From: an uncultured Eggerthella sp.
GTDB lineage: Bacteria; Actinomycetota; Coriobacteriia; Coriobacteriales; Eggerthellaceae
DNA: 64,000 nt
Assembly: GCA_900542525.1 (NCBI GenBank)
Contig: UQNZ01000003.1
Location: 62,001-126,000 of the forward strand
Reading direction: 5' to 3'
A model generated the notes under the pieces. That model saw nothing but the letters and a program-made list of their open reading frames with translations, did no database searches and was not told the DNA's origin. The translations under genes were made by a program, and so were the position numbers. Shown here in pieces: positions 52,506 to 61,400 of the stretch; position 1 is the first letter of the stretch; every line of letters starts with the position of its first letter.

Positions 52506-55078
52506 TCGCTCGAAGGTTCGGCTGAACCCTGAACTTTCACTTCATTCTTCGGCTGATAATTCGAATGGAATTCTTTCTCTTGAATTATATTGCCATTACG
52601 GTCTTTGACCGTGCGGACAACCGTAATCGAGCGCCCATTAGCGCCAGAAGACTCGATGAACTCTGTCCCAAGAGGATAATCGGGATCTTTACGCACCACT
52701 GTGCGATACGGTTCGCCTTCTTCCCATTCGCCATAAACGGTCGTTACTTCATACCCTGGATCGACACCGTAGAGCGTGGCACTGACCGATGAATTGGTGT
52801 AGCTCATGCGCAGCAGCACATCGGATTCCGTATCGTTTCGCCATACCAGATCGATATCAGGGTACGCGATGGCTGCGTCGCGACCTTCAGGATAGCTCGC
52901 GATATAGAGCGAATGGTTGTTGCGGCGCTCGATCGAATAACCCGCTTCATAGACCACATTGAACACCGTCGTGGCCACCTGACAGATACCACCACCGATT
53001 GCATCGGAGTATTCGCCGCCGATGATAGCACCCGCACCTTGGTAACCCTTTTCTGGTGTTGCCTCGCCTGCAAGCGCCAAGAACGACCAAGTCTCCCCTG
53101 CCTTACAGATCGAGTTATTGAGTGCATCAGCTGCCACGTGAATGTTGTTGTTGCGCGCTTCTGCGCCTGATGCATAGCGCGTGGTATAGGACGATATTTC
53201 AGTGATGAGTCCATAATCGAGCGCCTCTTCGAAGCTCATCGATTCAGGGATCTGCGCTGAAACAACTTGAACCTCTGCTGCGGTGGTCTTCTCGCTAGAT
53301 GAGAAGAATGTTTCATTCAGGTGCGCGATCGCCTCGGAAACCTGCGGCACTGAGCCTGTTGCGTTAGTGCTAACAGTGACGTTGCCGCCCTCGTTCGCGA
53401 AGTGTACAAGATAATCTGATCCACCATAGCTAAAGCCGAACCCTTGGATTATCTTCTGGTTAGCTTTCGCACCATCGAAGAACGGCACGAGCGCAAATGC
53501 GTCGCCCTCTTGCTTCACCTCAGTCTTGATCCATTCAGCAAGCACGTTCTTGTCTGCAAAATAGCTCTTGTCATCATAGGAGAAATTGACCCCGCAAGGA
53601 ATCGAAGCATTGATCTCATCCGCGCACGTCTGCGCCTTATCATGGTCGATCTGGATCACAACATCGTGCATATCGATGATGAAGCGCGACTCACCTTCGG
53701 CTTCAAGAAGCGCTTGATTCAGCCTGTCGATCAACCACTCTTCAGACACCTCATACCCATCGTGCCCATCGGTCACCTGCGCATGCGCGTCCTTCATCTC
53801 GATGTTGAAATTGACCATCTTGCTTCCAAGTGCATCGATGATCTCATCGCGAAGCGCTTCGAGCGAAGTCTCATTGAATGTGCAGGTTGGCTTGATATCA
53901 TGCCCTGAGAATTGAGCTGCTAAGCGCGCAAAGAACCCCCCATCGCTTCGTCCTACTTCATAAGCGGCTTTAGCATATGCAGATGGATCGAAGGTTGCAC
54001 CGATAAGAGAAGCATTCACCGTCCAACGATCACGCGAAGAGAGCGATTCTTCATAGGAGATCTGTTCTTCGAGCGATTCATTGCGCTGCTGTTCTTCTTC
54101 AGAGCGCTGTGCAGCTTGCTCGTTAGCGCAGAAGACCACTGCATTGCTGTTGAAGCGCGGTTCGTATTCCTGAGAGATGAGCGTTGTGGCCTCTTCAGGC
54201 GTTTTCCCAGAAAGATCGATATTCCCTACGCTCACACCTTGGTAGATGCGATTCATCGTAGCGAGCGAATCAACGCCTCCGGCAACTACGATCACCACAA
54301 GCACCACAAGCGCTACTGAAAGCGCCTTGCTCTTCGACCACAGCCATGAACATCCGCCAGCGAATCGCGCGAATGCGCCCGTTCTTCCCGAAGAGTCCGA
54401 ACGCTTTCCTCCCGTTGGCTTCATGGGATTCTTCAGCACATTGTGAGGGATCCCCTGTTCACCCCCAAGCATATTGTTCGTCTGATTTGCTTGCGAGCGT
54501 CGCTTACCCTCCGTGCGCGCAGAGCGACTAGATTGCGCAGCTCCCCTACGAGCACGAGTATTCGTTGCTGGCGAAGCAGCTTCTTGTGGTGGCTCATCGT
54601 TAGTTACCGCAGTACGCCTGGCCGTGCGCATGAGCGTCTCAGCGCGAGCAGGACGTTGTGACGAACACTGAGCGCTATCTGAAAAAAGCGACCGCTCTTG
54701 CTGCGTTGTAGCAGTGCGTGCTTGCAGTCGCTGCCGTGCGGCATCACGACTCTCTTGTGCAGAATCAAGCTCAGGCTCTCTGCGAGAAGGACGTGCGCTC
54801 GTGCGAGCCTGCGAACCGTACCGAGTGTCCCTGCGCGAGCGAATGCTCGATTCTTGCAAACGCGAATCGCGCGACGAGCCAGTTTCGCCACCTACGCGTG
54901 AAGAACGTCCCTCTGAAGCAGTGCGTCCACCTCGCACCGAACGCGCACTTTGGCTTGCAGAATCTCCGCGCGGAGGCGAAGTATCGCGCGCAGTGCGTGA
55001 AGGACGCGTGTTAGAACGATCTTGACCACGTCGCTTTGACGAAGAAGATAATCCTTGCGCATCGCGCTTTCTAACCAT
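52502..55078 (-). CDS. VanW-family cell-envelope protein with long Arg/Ser-rich tail
   Basis: 858-residue envelope protein. Residues 1 to about 245 are a low-complexity Arg/Ser/Ala-rich stretch, predicted cytoplasmic and disordered. One membrane helix follows (about 251-269, ALSVALVVLVVIVVAGG). The outer part has two peptidoglycan-binding-like domains (opening GVSVGNIDLSGKTPEEA), then a VanW domain with NNIHVAADALNNSICKAGE and GGICQVATTVFNVVYEAG, then a G5-like end (RTVVRKDPDYPLG). Family function is not well defined, but it is tied to the cell wall. I start at the ATG at 55078 (GGAGAG upstream), overlapping the pgsA end by eight bases. Confidence 0.9.
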   Translation of the reverse strand: MVRKRDAQGLSSSSKRRGQDRSNTRPSRTARDTSPPRGDSASQSARSVRGGRTASEGRSSRVGGETGSSRDSRLQESSIRSRRDTRYGSQARTSARPSRREPELDSAQESRDAARQRLQARTATTQQERSLFSDSAQCSSQRPARAETLMRTARRTAVTNDEPPQEAASPATNTRARRGAAQSSRSARTEGKRRSQANQTNNMLGGEQGIPHNVLKNPMKPTGGKRSDSSGRTGAFARFAGGCSWLWSKSKALSVALVVLVVIVVAGGVDSLATMNRIYQGVSVGNIDLSGKTPEEATTLISQEYEPRFNSNAVVFCANEQAAQRSEEEQQRNESLEEQISYEESLSSRDRWTVNASLIGATFDPSAYAKAAYEVGRSDGGFFARLAAQFSGHDIKPTCTFNETSLEALRDEIIDALGSKMVNFNIEMKDAHAQVTDGHDGYEVSEEWLIDRLNQALLEAEGESRFIIDMHDVVIQIDHDKAQTCADEINASIPCGVNFSYDDKSYFADKNVLAEWIKTEVKQEGDAFALVPFFDGAKANQKIIQGFGFSYGGSDYLVHFANEGGNVTVSTNATGSVPQVSEAIAHLNETFFSSSEKTTAAEVQVVSAQIPESMSFEEALDYGLITEISSYTTRYASGAEARNNNIHVAADALNNSICKAGETWSFLALAGEATPEKGYQGAGAIIGGEYSDAIGGGICQVATTVFNVVYEAGYSIERRNNHSLYIASYPEGRDAAIAYPDIDLVWRNDTESDVLLRMSYTNSSVSATLYGVDPGYEVTTVYGEWEEGEPYRTVVRKDPDYPLGTEFIESSGANGRSITVVRTVKDRNGNIIQEKEFHSNYQPKNEVKVQGSAEPSSE

Positions 55079-55730
55079 GAGCGCTCTCCGATGAGGCTTC
55101 CGCAAGCTTGCGTGCTTTCGCCGATCGTGCGCCCTTTATGCCAGCATAGGCATAGTAGGACGTGGTGAAGATATTCAAGATAAGACCGGCATATACGAAC
55201 CAGAATCCCCATGAATACTGCGCAGCAGAGAAGCCAGGAAGCCAAGAGAGATCACATACGCCCAACCCTGCGAAGAGCGGGAAATTCAAAAGCACACCCA
55301 CAAAACCGATGTAGAGAAGCGTGGTGGCAACCTTACCCGCATAGATGACCGGCACACGCACCTGATAGCGCTTCAGAATATAGCCGCCACCAATGAGCAG
55401 AGCAAGATCGCGAATGACCACAAAAAGGATGATCCAGAGCGGCAAACGCCCCACCAAGAACAGCCCAAGCACGCCTGAGATCATGAGAAGACGATCCACT
55501 GCGGGGTCGAGCAACTGACCCAAACGAGAAACTTGATTGGTACGGCGCGCTACCTGGCCATCGACCCAGTCGGTCGATGCGGCGATCGCGAAGAGCAGTG
55601 TAGCTGCAAGATTCAGATCATGGAAGAGCAACACAAGGAAAATAGGAATCATGAGCAGACGAATGAATGAGATAAGATTCGGCAACGTGAAGATCTTGTT
55701 CGACACCTCGTAGGACTCGTTCGCGCCCAT
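55071..55730 (-). CDS. pgsA: CDP-diacylglycerol-glycerol-3-phosphate 3-phosphatidyltransferase
   Basis: Membrane enzyme making phosphatidylglycerophosphate, the first committed step to phosphatidylglycerol (219 residues). The CDP-alcohol phosphatidyltransferase signature is complete as DWVDGQVARR followed by G-x3-D-x3-D in GQLLDPAVDRL. Five to six hydrophobic helices are visible. CDP-alcohol family members acting on other alcohols cannot be fully excluded. It lies downstream of the ech terminator and upstream of the VanW gene. Confidence 0.9.
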   Translation of the reverse strand: MGANESYEVSNKIFTLPNLISFIRLLMIPIFLVLLFHDLNLAATLLFAIAASTDWVDGQVARRTNQVSRLGQLLDPAVDRLLMISGVLGLFLVGRLPLWIILFVVIRDLALLIGGGYILKRYQVRVPVIYAGKVATTLLYIGFVGVLLNFPLFAGLGVCDLSWLPGFSAAQYSWGFWFVYAGLILNIFTTSYYAYAGIKGARSAKARKLAEASSESAHG

Positions 55731-55744
55731 GCGCTCTCTCCCTC

Positions 55745-55775
55745 TTCAAAAGGAAACGGGCCTTAAAAAGGCCCG
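55745..55775 (-). terminator. Terminator of the ech hydrogenase operon
   Basis: CGGGCC pairs with GGCCCG over a seven-base loop. On the minus strand it is followed by TTTCCTTTT. It lies 27 bases after the echF stop and before pgsA. Confidence 0.8.
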
Positions 55776-55802
55776 AATCACACAGAATTCTATATCGGTA
55801 GC

Positions 55803-56276
55803 CTAAGCTTCAGGCGTTTGACCAGCTTGTTCCTGCTTTGCTTTTTCACGTGCAGCTTTTGCTTCCAACGCCGCCTTAATTCTAGCAGCTTTTTCCGCTT
55901 CCTTACGTGCAAGCTCTGCTTTTTCTTCCTCGGTGGGTTCAGGTTTCGTAGTGACCGAAGCAACCTTCTCAAAAGCTGGCTTACGATACTCCGGCATCAT
56001 GGTGAGACAATGCTGCGGACATTCACGTACGCACGTGCGGCACTGAATGCAATCGAACGGATCGATCGTCCAAGACTCTGCCTCTTTATCTACCGTGATG
56101 CAGCCTGTCGGACAGCGCTTTGCGCAGATGCCACAGAGCGTGCATTCGACGATGTCATTTTCAACATGTCCCTTCAGATCCTCGACAGGAGGCTTTGTCT
56201 CATACGGGTAGCGAATGGTCTCAGGACGCTTGAAGAGCGACTTGAGCGTCATTTTTCCTAGTTTGAAATATCCCAT
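55803..56276 (-). CDS. echF: Ech hydrogenase subunit F, two-[4Fe-4S] ferredoxin-type
   Basis: Electron-transfer subunit, homologous to NuoI (157 residues). The two 4Fe-4S motifs are C45-C48-C51-C55 and C76-C79-C82-C86. Beyond about residue 110 there is a charged Ala/Lys/Glu-rich helical tail of nearly 50 residues that typical EchF/NuoI proteins lack. It is the last gene of the operon, four bases after echE, with AAAGG upstream. Confidence 0.93.
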   Translation of the reverse strand: MGYFKLGKMTLKSLFKRPETIRYPYETKPPVEDLKGHVENDIVECTLCGICAKRCPTGCITVDKEAESWTIDPFDCIQCRTCVRECPQHCLTMMPEYRKPAFEKVASVTTKPEPTEEEKAELARKEAEKAARIKAALEAKAAREKAKQEQAGQTPEA

Positions 56277-56280
56277 TGCT

Positions 56281-57369
56281 CTACCTTTCCGTGCAGCTGA
56301 TGCAAGGATCGATGGTAAGAACGATCATGTTGACATCGGCTAGGTCGCAGCCTTTGAGCGCCACGGTCATGCCAGCGATATTCTGCGTAGTTGGGGTGCG
56401 GATACGCATGCGCTCGAGATTCTTCGTACCATTGCCAGAACAGTAGTAATACACTTCACCACGCGGCTGTTCAAGAATATTGCATGCTTCGCTTCCTGCA
56501 GCAGGCGCACCCTTCACAGGCACATAGAAATCGCCACCAGGAATCTTGTCGATCAGTTCATTGATGATGTCGATGGACTGCAGCACCTCTTCAGCACGCA
56601 CCTGAACGCGTGCGTAGCAATCACCATCGGTCGAGAGAATCGGCTTGAATTCCGCCAGATCGCCATACGCGCCAATACCCAAGCAGCGAACATCGTTGTT
56701 CAAGTTGCTCGCACGGGCGAAGGGTCCGACCATGCCGTAGCCAAACGCATCTTCCGGTGCGATATAGCCCACGCCTACCAGACGATTCTTCACTGATGTG
56801 TCTTTCAGGAAAGCATTGCAAATTTGCTTGTACTCATCTTTAATGCTCGCAAGCTTATCTTTGATAGCCTGGAGCATAGGCGCATCGATATCCTTCGTAA
56901 CGCCACCGATGAGCGTATAAGACAAGATAACGCGTCCGCCAGCTACCGCTTCGAAGATATCGAGGATGCGCTCACGCAAGCGCCAGGAATGCATGAACAA
57001 GCTCTCGAAACCGAACGCATCAGCCGCAAGACCCATCCACAGCAAATGAGAATGTATACGCGAAAGCTCATGCATGATGGCACGCAAGTATTCAGCACGC
57101 GGCGGGATCTCAACGTTCATAAGGCGCTCGACCGTTTGTGCATAGCCATAGCTGTGACCGAACGCACAAATGCCGCAGATACGCTCAGCAACATAGATGT
57201 ATTGGTGGATATCGCGCGTCTCGACGAGCTTTTCAAGACCACGATGGATGAATCCGATCTGAGGAAGAACATCGACGACCGTTTCGTCTTCAACCACGAG
57301 GTCAAGATGAACCGGCTCAGGCAGAACCGGATGCTGGGGTCCGAATGGTATGACTTGTGCTTTTGCCAT
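56281..57369 (-). CDS. echE: Ech hydrogenase large subunit E, [NiFe] catalytic
   Basis: Catalytic large subunit of a group 4 membrane-bound [NiFe] hydrogenase (362 residues), homologous to NuoD. Both nickel-binding CxxC pairs are intact: RICGICAFGH (C65, C68) and DPCISCTER (C356, C359). This separates it from complex I NuoD, which has lost them. The protein ends three residues after the last cysteine, so there is no C-terminal extension to be cleaved during maturation. It lies three bases after echD with GGGGAG as ribosome site. Confidence 0.96.
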   Translation of the reverse strand: MAKAQVIPFGPQHPVLPEPVHLDLVVEDETVVDVLPQIGFIHRGLEKLVETRDIHQYIYVAERICGICAFGHSYGYAQTVERLMNVEIPPRAEYLRAIMHELSRIHSHLLWMGLAADAFGFESLFMHSWRLRERILDIFEAVAGGRVILSYTLIGGVTKDIDAPMLQAIKDKLASIKDEYKQICNAFLKDTSVKNRLVGVGYIAPEDAFGYGMVGPFARASNLNNDVRCLGIGAYGDLAEFKPILSTDGDCYARVQVRAEEVLQSIDIINELIDKIPGGDFYVPVKGAPAAGSEACNILEQPRGEVYYYCSGNGTKNLERMRIRTPTTQNIAGMTVALKGCDLADVNMIVLTIDPCISCTER

Positions 57370-57371
57370 TG

Positions 57372-57956
57372 TTACTCCCCTTCCTCGTTCGTGTTCGCAG
57401 AAGCTTCTGAAGGCGCTGCCTCAGAAGCGTTCGCAGGAGCTTCAGCCTGCTCTTGAGGCTGCTCTTCAGCAGGAGCGCTGGTTACACTAGCTGCTTCGGC
57501 CTCTTTTGCCGCCTTCTCCTTTGCCGCTTTCGCCGCTTTTGCTGCTTTGGCCTTTGCGATCTTCGCCGCTTTCTCACGTGCGGCAAGCTGCTCAGGCGAG
57601 ACGATGCTCATAGGAGCTTCAACGCCTTCAGCAAAGCGATAGAATGCACCTTCGAAATCGATAAGATTACCAACGATGTTCACACCGAAGAGATCGTGAG
57701 CTTCGTTTTCGTTCACGAAGATGGCGATATAAAGCGGCGTAAGCGAAGGAACCTCAGTCTCACCCTTGATGATTCCTTCGATTCGGCGATTGATGACTTC
57801 GCTGCCTTTGATGAACGTGTAGTAAAGCCAGACGGTATCGTCTTCTTTGAGTACGCCCATCATCTGAGCCAGCTGATACCCTTGCTCCTTATATTCGCGC
57901 GCAGTATCGACCAGATCTTCGAGCGCAAGAGGGACAAACGTTTCATTCAATTCCAT
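57372..57956 (-). CDS. echD: Ech hydrogenase subunit D, NuoC-like, with Ala/Lys-rich tail
   Basis: Peripheral subunit homologous to NuoC (194 residues). The core (about 1-120) contains the NuoC-type segment IAIFVNENEAHDLFGVNIVGN. From about residue 122 the protein continues into a repetitive tail: first KAAKIAKAKAAKAAKAAKEK-like helix, then a Pro/Ala/Glu/Ser-rich acidic end. The tail is unusual for the family and its composition mirrors that on EchF. It overlaps no neighbour and sits between echC and echE. Confidence 0.92.
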   Translation of the reverse strand: MELNETFVPLALEDLVDTAREYKEQGYQLAQMMGVLKEDDTVWLYYTFIKGSEVINRRIEGIIKGETEVPSLTPLYIAIFVNENEAHDLFGVNIVGNLIDFEGAFYRFAEGVEAPMSIVSPEQLAAREKAAKIAKAKAAKAAKAAKEKAAKEAEAASVTSAPAEEQPQEQAEAPANASEAAPSEASANTNEEGE

Positions 57957-57961
57957 AACGC

Positions 57962-58408
57962 TTACGCCCCTTTCTTCTTCTCTTCTTTGAGTTTCTTCGA
58001 CTTTTCCTCAAGAATGCCAATGCCTTGAACGACCGCATCGATGATCGCTTCAGGACGAATCGCGCAACCAGGCGCATACACATCCACAGGAATTGCCTGA
58101 TCAACACCACCGATGATGTTGTAGCAGTCTTTGAAGATGCCTGCCGTACAAGCGCAGACACCGCAGGCAACGACCACCTTCGGTTCTATCATCTGATCGT
58201 AGATTTCCTTAACAACATCGATATTGCGTTCGTTGACACCACCCGTAACCAGGAAGATATCAGCATGTTTGGGGTTACCGGTATTGATGATGCCAAAACG
58301 CTCGACATCGTAGAGCGGCGTGAGCGCAGCGAGCACCTCAATATCGCAACCGTTACAGCTCGAACCGTCGTAATGTATGATCCAAGGAGATTTTGAAACA
58401 GAAGACAT
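57962..58408 (-). CDS. echC: Ech hydrogenase small subunit C, NuoB-like
   Basis: Small hydrogenase subunit carrying the proximal 4Fe-4S cluster (148 residues). Probable ligands are C18 and C21 in SSCNGCD, C85 in ACGVCA and C115 in YAPGCAIRP. A Lys/Glu-rich end (about 134-148) follows. It passes electrons from the EchF clusters to the nickel site in EchE. GGAGG precedes the ATG by four bases. Confidence 0.95.
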   Translation of the reverse strand: MSSVSKSPWIIHYDGSSCNGCDIEVLAALTPLYDVERFGIINTGNPKHADIFLVTGGVNERNIDVVKEIYDQMIEPKVVVACGVCACTAGIFKDCYNIIGGVDQAIPVDVYAPGCAIRPEAIIDAVVQGIGILEEKSKKLKEEKKKGA

Positions 58409-58417
58409 GTTACCTCC

Positions 58418-59299
58418 TTACAGAAATGCAAGAATAAGGATATTGATACCACCGAGAACGAGCGTGACGATCCAGGTTGATTTCAACACCAGTTGCCATT
58501 TCACACGAGCGAAATTATTGTCGATCCAAATCTCAAGCACGTAGATGAGAACGAATGCGATGAGCGCAACCGCGATCGAAACAGGATTTCCCCAGATGAA
58601 GAACATCACGATCCAGCCCATGTAGAGGATGTTCTCGCACCAGTGCATGATCTCGATCTGACCAAGCGTCTTGCCCGACATCTCGGTAGTTACACCTTTT
58701 ACCAGTTCTTGATGTGCATGATGTGAATATGAGAGGTCAAACGGAGATTTCCTCAATTTAATCGTAAGAATGAACAGCATTCCCAGGAAAACACCCCACA
58801 AACTGAAGATGATGGGTGAATCCAAGAAAGGCAGGATCGCGATATCGAAGCTACCCGTTGCCTGGAAGAAGCCAACAGCAAGCAAGAGCACCATAGGCTC
58901 ATAAGCCATGATCTGAAGATTCTCACGATGTGCGCCCGCTTCAGAGAAGGGTGAACGCGATGCATAGGCAGCCATGACGAACATGAGTTCAGCAAGCGTG
59001 ATAACGAAGACACACAGAAGGAAGTTCCCACCTGAGAAGAAGATACCTCCTGCGATGAACGTGAAGATGAGCGCGCAGAACACATATGTTCCGATAGTGC
59101 CGTTTACTGCCACGTTGTCCTTAGCGAACAGCTTACGAACGTCGTAAAGAGGCTGCAGCAGTGGCGGTCCCACACGACCTTGCATACGCGCCGAGATAAT
59201 GCGGTCGATGCCAGAGAGCAAGCAGCCGAGCACCGTTCCGACGATCGCGAAGACAACCGAGGCGCCGAGCGTGATAAGGATTGAAATAAGCGTTTCCAC
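58418..59299 (-). CDS. echB: Ech hydrogenase membrane subunit B, NuoH-like
   Basis: Integral membrane subunit homologous to NuoH (293 residues) that links the hydrophilic arm to the ion-pumping arm. About eight hydrophobic helices are visible. Conserved loops include GRVGPPLLQPLYDVRKLF and SPFDLSYSHHAHQELVKG, the acidic loop typical of the family. It starts at a GTG (59299) with AAAGGAGG upstream. Confidence 0.95.
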   Translation of the reverse strand: METLISILITLGASVVFAIVGTVLGCLLSGIDRIISARMQGRVGPPLLQPLYDVRKLFAKDNVAVNGTIGTYVFCALIFTFIAGGIFFSGGNFLLCVFVITLAELMFVMAAYASRSPFSEAGAHRENLQIMAYEPMVLLLAVGFFQATGSFDIAILPFLDSPIIFSLWGVFLGMLFILTIKLRKSPFDLSYSHHAHQELVKGVTTEMSGKTLGQIEIMHWCENILYMGWIVMFFIWGNPVSIAVALIAFVLIYVLEIWIDNNFARVKWQLVLKSTWIVTLVLGGINILILAFL

Positions 59300-59314
59300 G
59301 ATGTGCCTCCTTTC

Positions 59315-61243
59315 TTAGAACAGTGCCGTAAATCCGATGGTGGCGATGATCGCCCAAATGAATGCAACGAGTATGAGAATGTAGCAGATGATGGTGCCAA
59401 CAGGCGTTAGCTTCGCCTCGCCAAACCAGTCTTCCATATACCAATTGCGCGCAGTAGCCTCCTGTGGTTTCGAGAGCGAATTCAAATAGACTCGCGATTC
59501 GTTCTCGACTGAAACGCCAGAAAGATACACGCTGGCCTTCTTAGCCTTCGTGTTCTTGCGCAGCACGCCGAACATCATGACCACCATGAACAAGACGATG
59601 ATAGTGGATAGATAGAGGTTCTCATCGCGAATCGGCTGGATGCTCATGCCGAGGATCGAGCTGACATAAGGCTCGACCATGAAGTTCGAGATGACCGGGA
59701 TGAGCGCACAAGCAAGCACGGCGAGCACCGCCATGAGCGCGAGCGAGAGCCATTCGCTCTTATGCACGGTAACTTCCACGTTATCAGGTTCGCTTGCGAT
59801 GCCCGCAAGCTTGCCGAGCCATTTTGCCCAGAACATGAAGGTAGCTGCGGAGCCGAATGCCAACATAAGGATGAGCGCGATCTGGCGCGTTCCGATAAGC
59901 GTGATGAGCGTTGCCCATTTCGCGATGAGCATGCCGAACGGCGCGATGAACATGATCATGATACCAAGCATCATGAGGCGTGCAAGCTTCGGCATGCGCT
60001 CGAAGAGCGTGTCCATGTCTTCGATGTTACGAGAACCGATATGATGCTCTGCAGTACCCACGCACAAGAAGAGCAAGCTCTTCGCGATAGCGTGGAAGAT
60101 GACGAGGAAGATCGCTGCCCAGATTGCCTCTGCGGTACCAACACCCGCACAAGCAGTGATAAGACCGAGGTTCGCAATGGTTGAATACGCGAGCACGCGC
60201 TTAGCGTTCACCTGCGAAATGGCAAGGAACGAGCAGAACAGGAACGTAAGACCGCCCACCAAGATAACGAAGATGGAAGGCCCGAACGACACCGCATAGA
60301 TAGGTGCGCACTTGATGAGCATGAATACGCCCGCCTTCACCATGGTGGATGAGTGCAGAAGCGCACTGGTAGGCGTCGGTGCAACCATAGCGCCCAACAG
60401 CCAGGTATGGAACGGCATCTGCGCCGCTTTGGTCATGCCCGCAAGGCTCAAGCACGTGAGCGGGAATACCACGAGCGCTGGCGCGAACGTGCCGATGACG
60501 ATGAAGTCAAGGAAATCGACCGTGTTGAACTCGAGCACCATGAAGAAGAGCGCCGCCAAAAATGCGATGCCACCAACCATGTTCATGACGATCTGACGGA
60601 ACGCATTCGCGATCGCTTCCTCAGTACGGGTATAGCCGATGAGGAGGAAAGAACAAACCGTAGTGATCTCCCAACCAGCATAGAGCCAGATGAGATTATT
60701 GCAGAAGATGATCGCATACATCGCTGCAAGGAAGATGAACATGAGCGCGAAGAAACGCGGACGACGATCCGCTTCATGCTTGTGTTCAGCCTGGAAATCT
60801 TCCATGTAGCCAATGGAGTAGATGCAGATGCCTGCACCCACAAGACCGATGATGAGCGTCATGATGAGCGAGAGCGAATCAATATAGAGACCGCGGGTGC
60901 ATACGATATCATGCGCACATCCGAACTCGAAGACGAGCGTACCGATAAGCTGGATAGCCGCAAGACCCAACACCCAGAACCTTCGATACTTGACACTGTA
61001 GAAGATAACGATTGCGCCGACGATCACGCTGATAACTATTGATGCCCAATCGACCACAACGGACTCGAACAGGAAGTACTTGCCGGGGGTGCCGATGTTC
61101 ATCACAACGAACGCAATAGAAGCGCCCATGATGACGATGCTGGCAACCCACACGATCGCATTTCTTACCTTGTTCTGCCGAAAGATCAGCAAGAGAGCGG
61201 CAACAACAAGAGGAAAGAGGATTAAAAATCCTATCATCTCCAT
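59315..61243 (-). CDS. echA: Ech hydrogenase membrane subunit A, NuoL/Mrp antiporter-like
   Basis: Large ion-translocating membrane subunit homologous to NuoL and MrpA (642 residues, about 15-17 helices). Conserved features include LTCLSLAGMTKAAQMPFHTW (intramembrane Lys) and ALLHSSTMVKAGVF. It is the first gene of the operon, with a perfect AGGAGG seven bases before the ATG. Order echABCDEF matches the Methanosarcina-type Ech operon. With its partners it couples ferredoxin oxidation and H2 formation to H+ or Na+ export. Confidence 0.96.
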   Translation of the reverse strand: MEMIGFLILFPLVVAALLLIFRQNKVRNAIVWVASIVIMGASIAFVVMNIGTPGKYFLFESVVVDWASIVISVIVGAIVIFYSVKYRRFWVLGLAAIQLIGTLVFEFGCAHDIVCTRGLYIDSLSLIMTLIIGLVGAGICIYSIGYMEDFQAEHKHEADRRPRFFALMFIFLAAMYAIIFCNNLIWLYAGWEITTVCSFLLIGYTRTEEAIANAFRQIVMNMVGGIAFLAALFFMVLEFNTVDFLDFIVIGTFAPALVVFPLTCLSLAGMTKAAQMPFHTWLLGAMVAPTPTSALLHSSTMVKAGVFMLIKCAPIYAVSFGPSIFVILVGGLTFLFCSFLAISQVNAKRVLAYSTIANLGLITACAGVGTAEAIWAAIFLVIFHAIAKSLLFLCVGTAEHHIGSRNIEDMDTLFERMPKLARLMMLGIMIMFIAPFGMLIAKWATLITLIGTRQIALILMLAFGSAATFMFWAKWLGKLAGIASEPDNVEVTVHKSEWLSLALMAVLAVLACALIPVISNFMVEPYVSSILGMSIQPIRDENLYLSTIIVLFMVVMMFGVLRKNTKAKKASVYLSGVSVENESRVYLNSLSKPQEATARNWYMEDWFGEAKLTPVGTIICYILILVAFIWAIIATIGFTALF

Positions 61244-61266
61244 GCTTGTTCCTCCTTTTTTAGGAG

Positions 61267-61296
61267 CTCATAATAAAACGAGACTTAATCAGTCTC
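61267..61296 (-). terminator. Hairpin upstream of echA, probable terminator of the MBL gene
   Basis: GAGACT pairs with AGTCTC over a five-base loop and is followed on the minus strand by GTTTTATT. It sits in the 157-base gap between the MBL-fold gene and echA, so it either ends the upstream transcript or attenuates read-through into ech. Confidence 0.55.
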
Positions 61297-61400
61297 ATTT
61301 TCACTCTATTACTTCATGCTGACTGCACGCCGCACGCTTCGTTTATGGAGATAATATGTTCGGTAAGTGGGTTGGGGCGAGCACTATTTGCGAACTGGGC

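Noticed and set aside
56281..61243. Respiratory complex I (nuo) rather than hydrogenase
   Set aside because: The large subunit keeps both CxxC nickel motifs and the gene set is the six-gene Ech order without nuoA, J, K, M or N.
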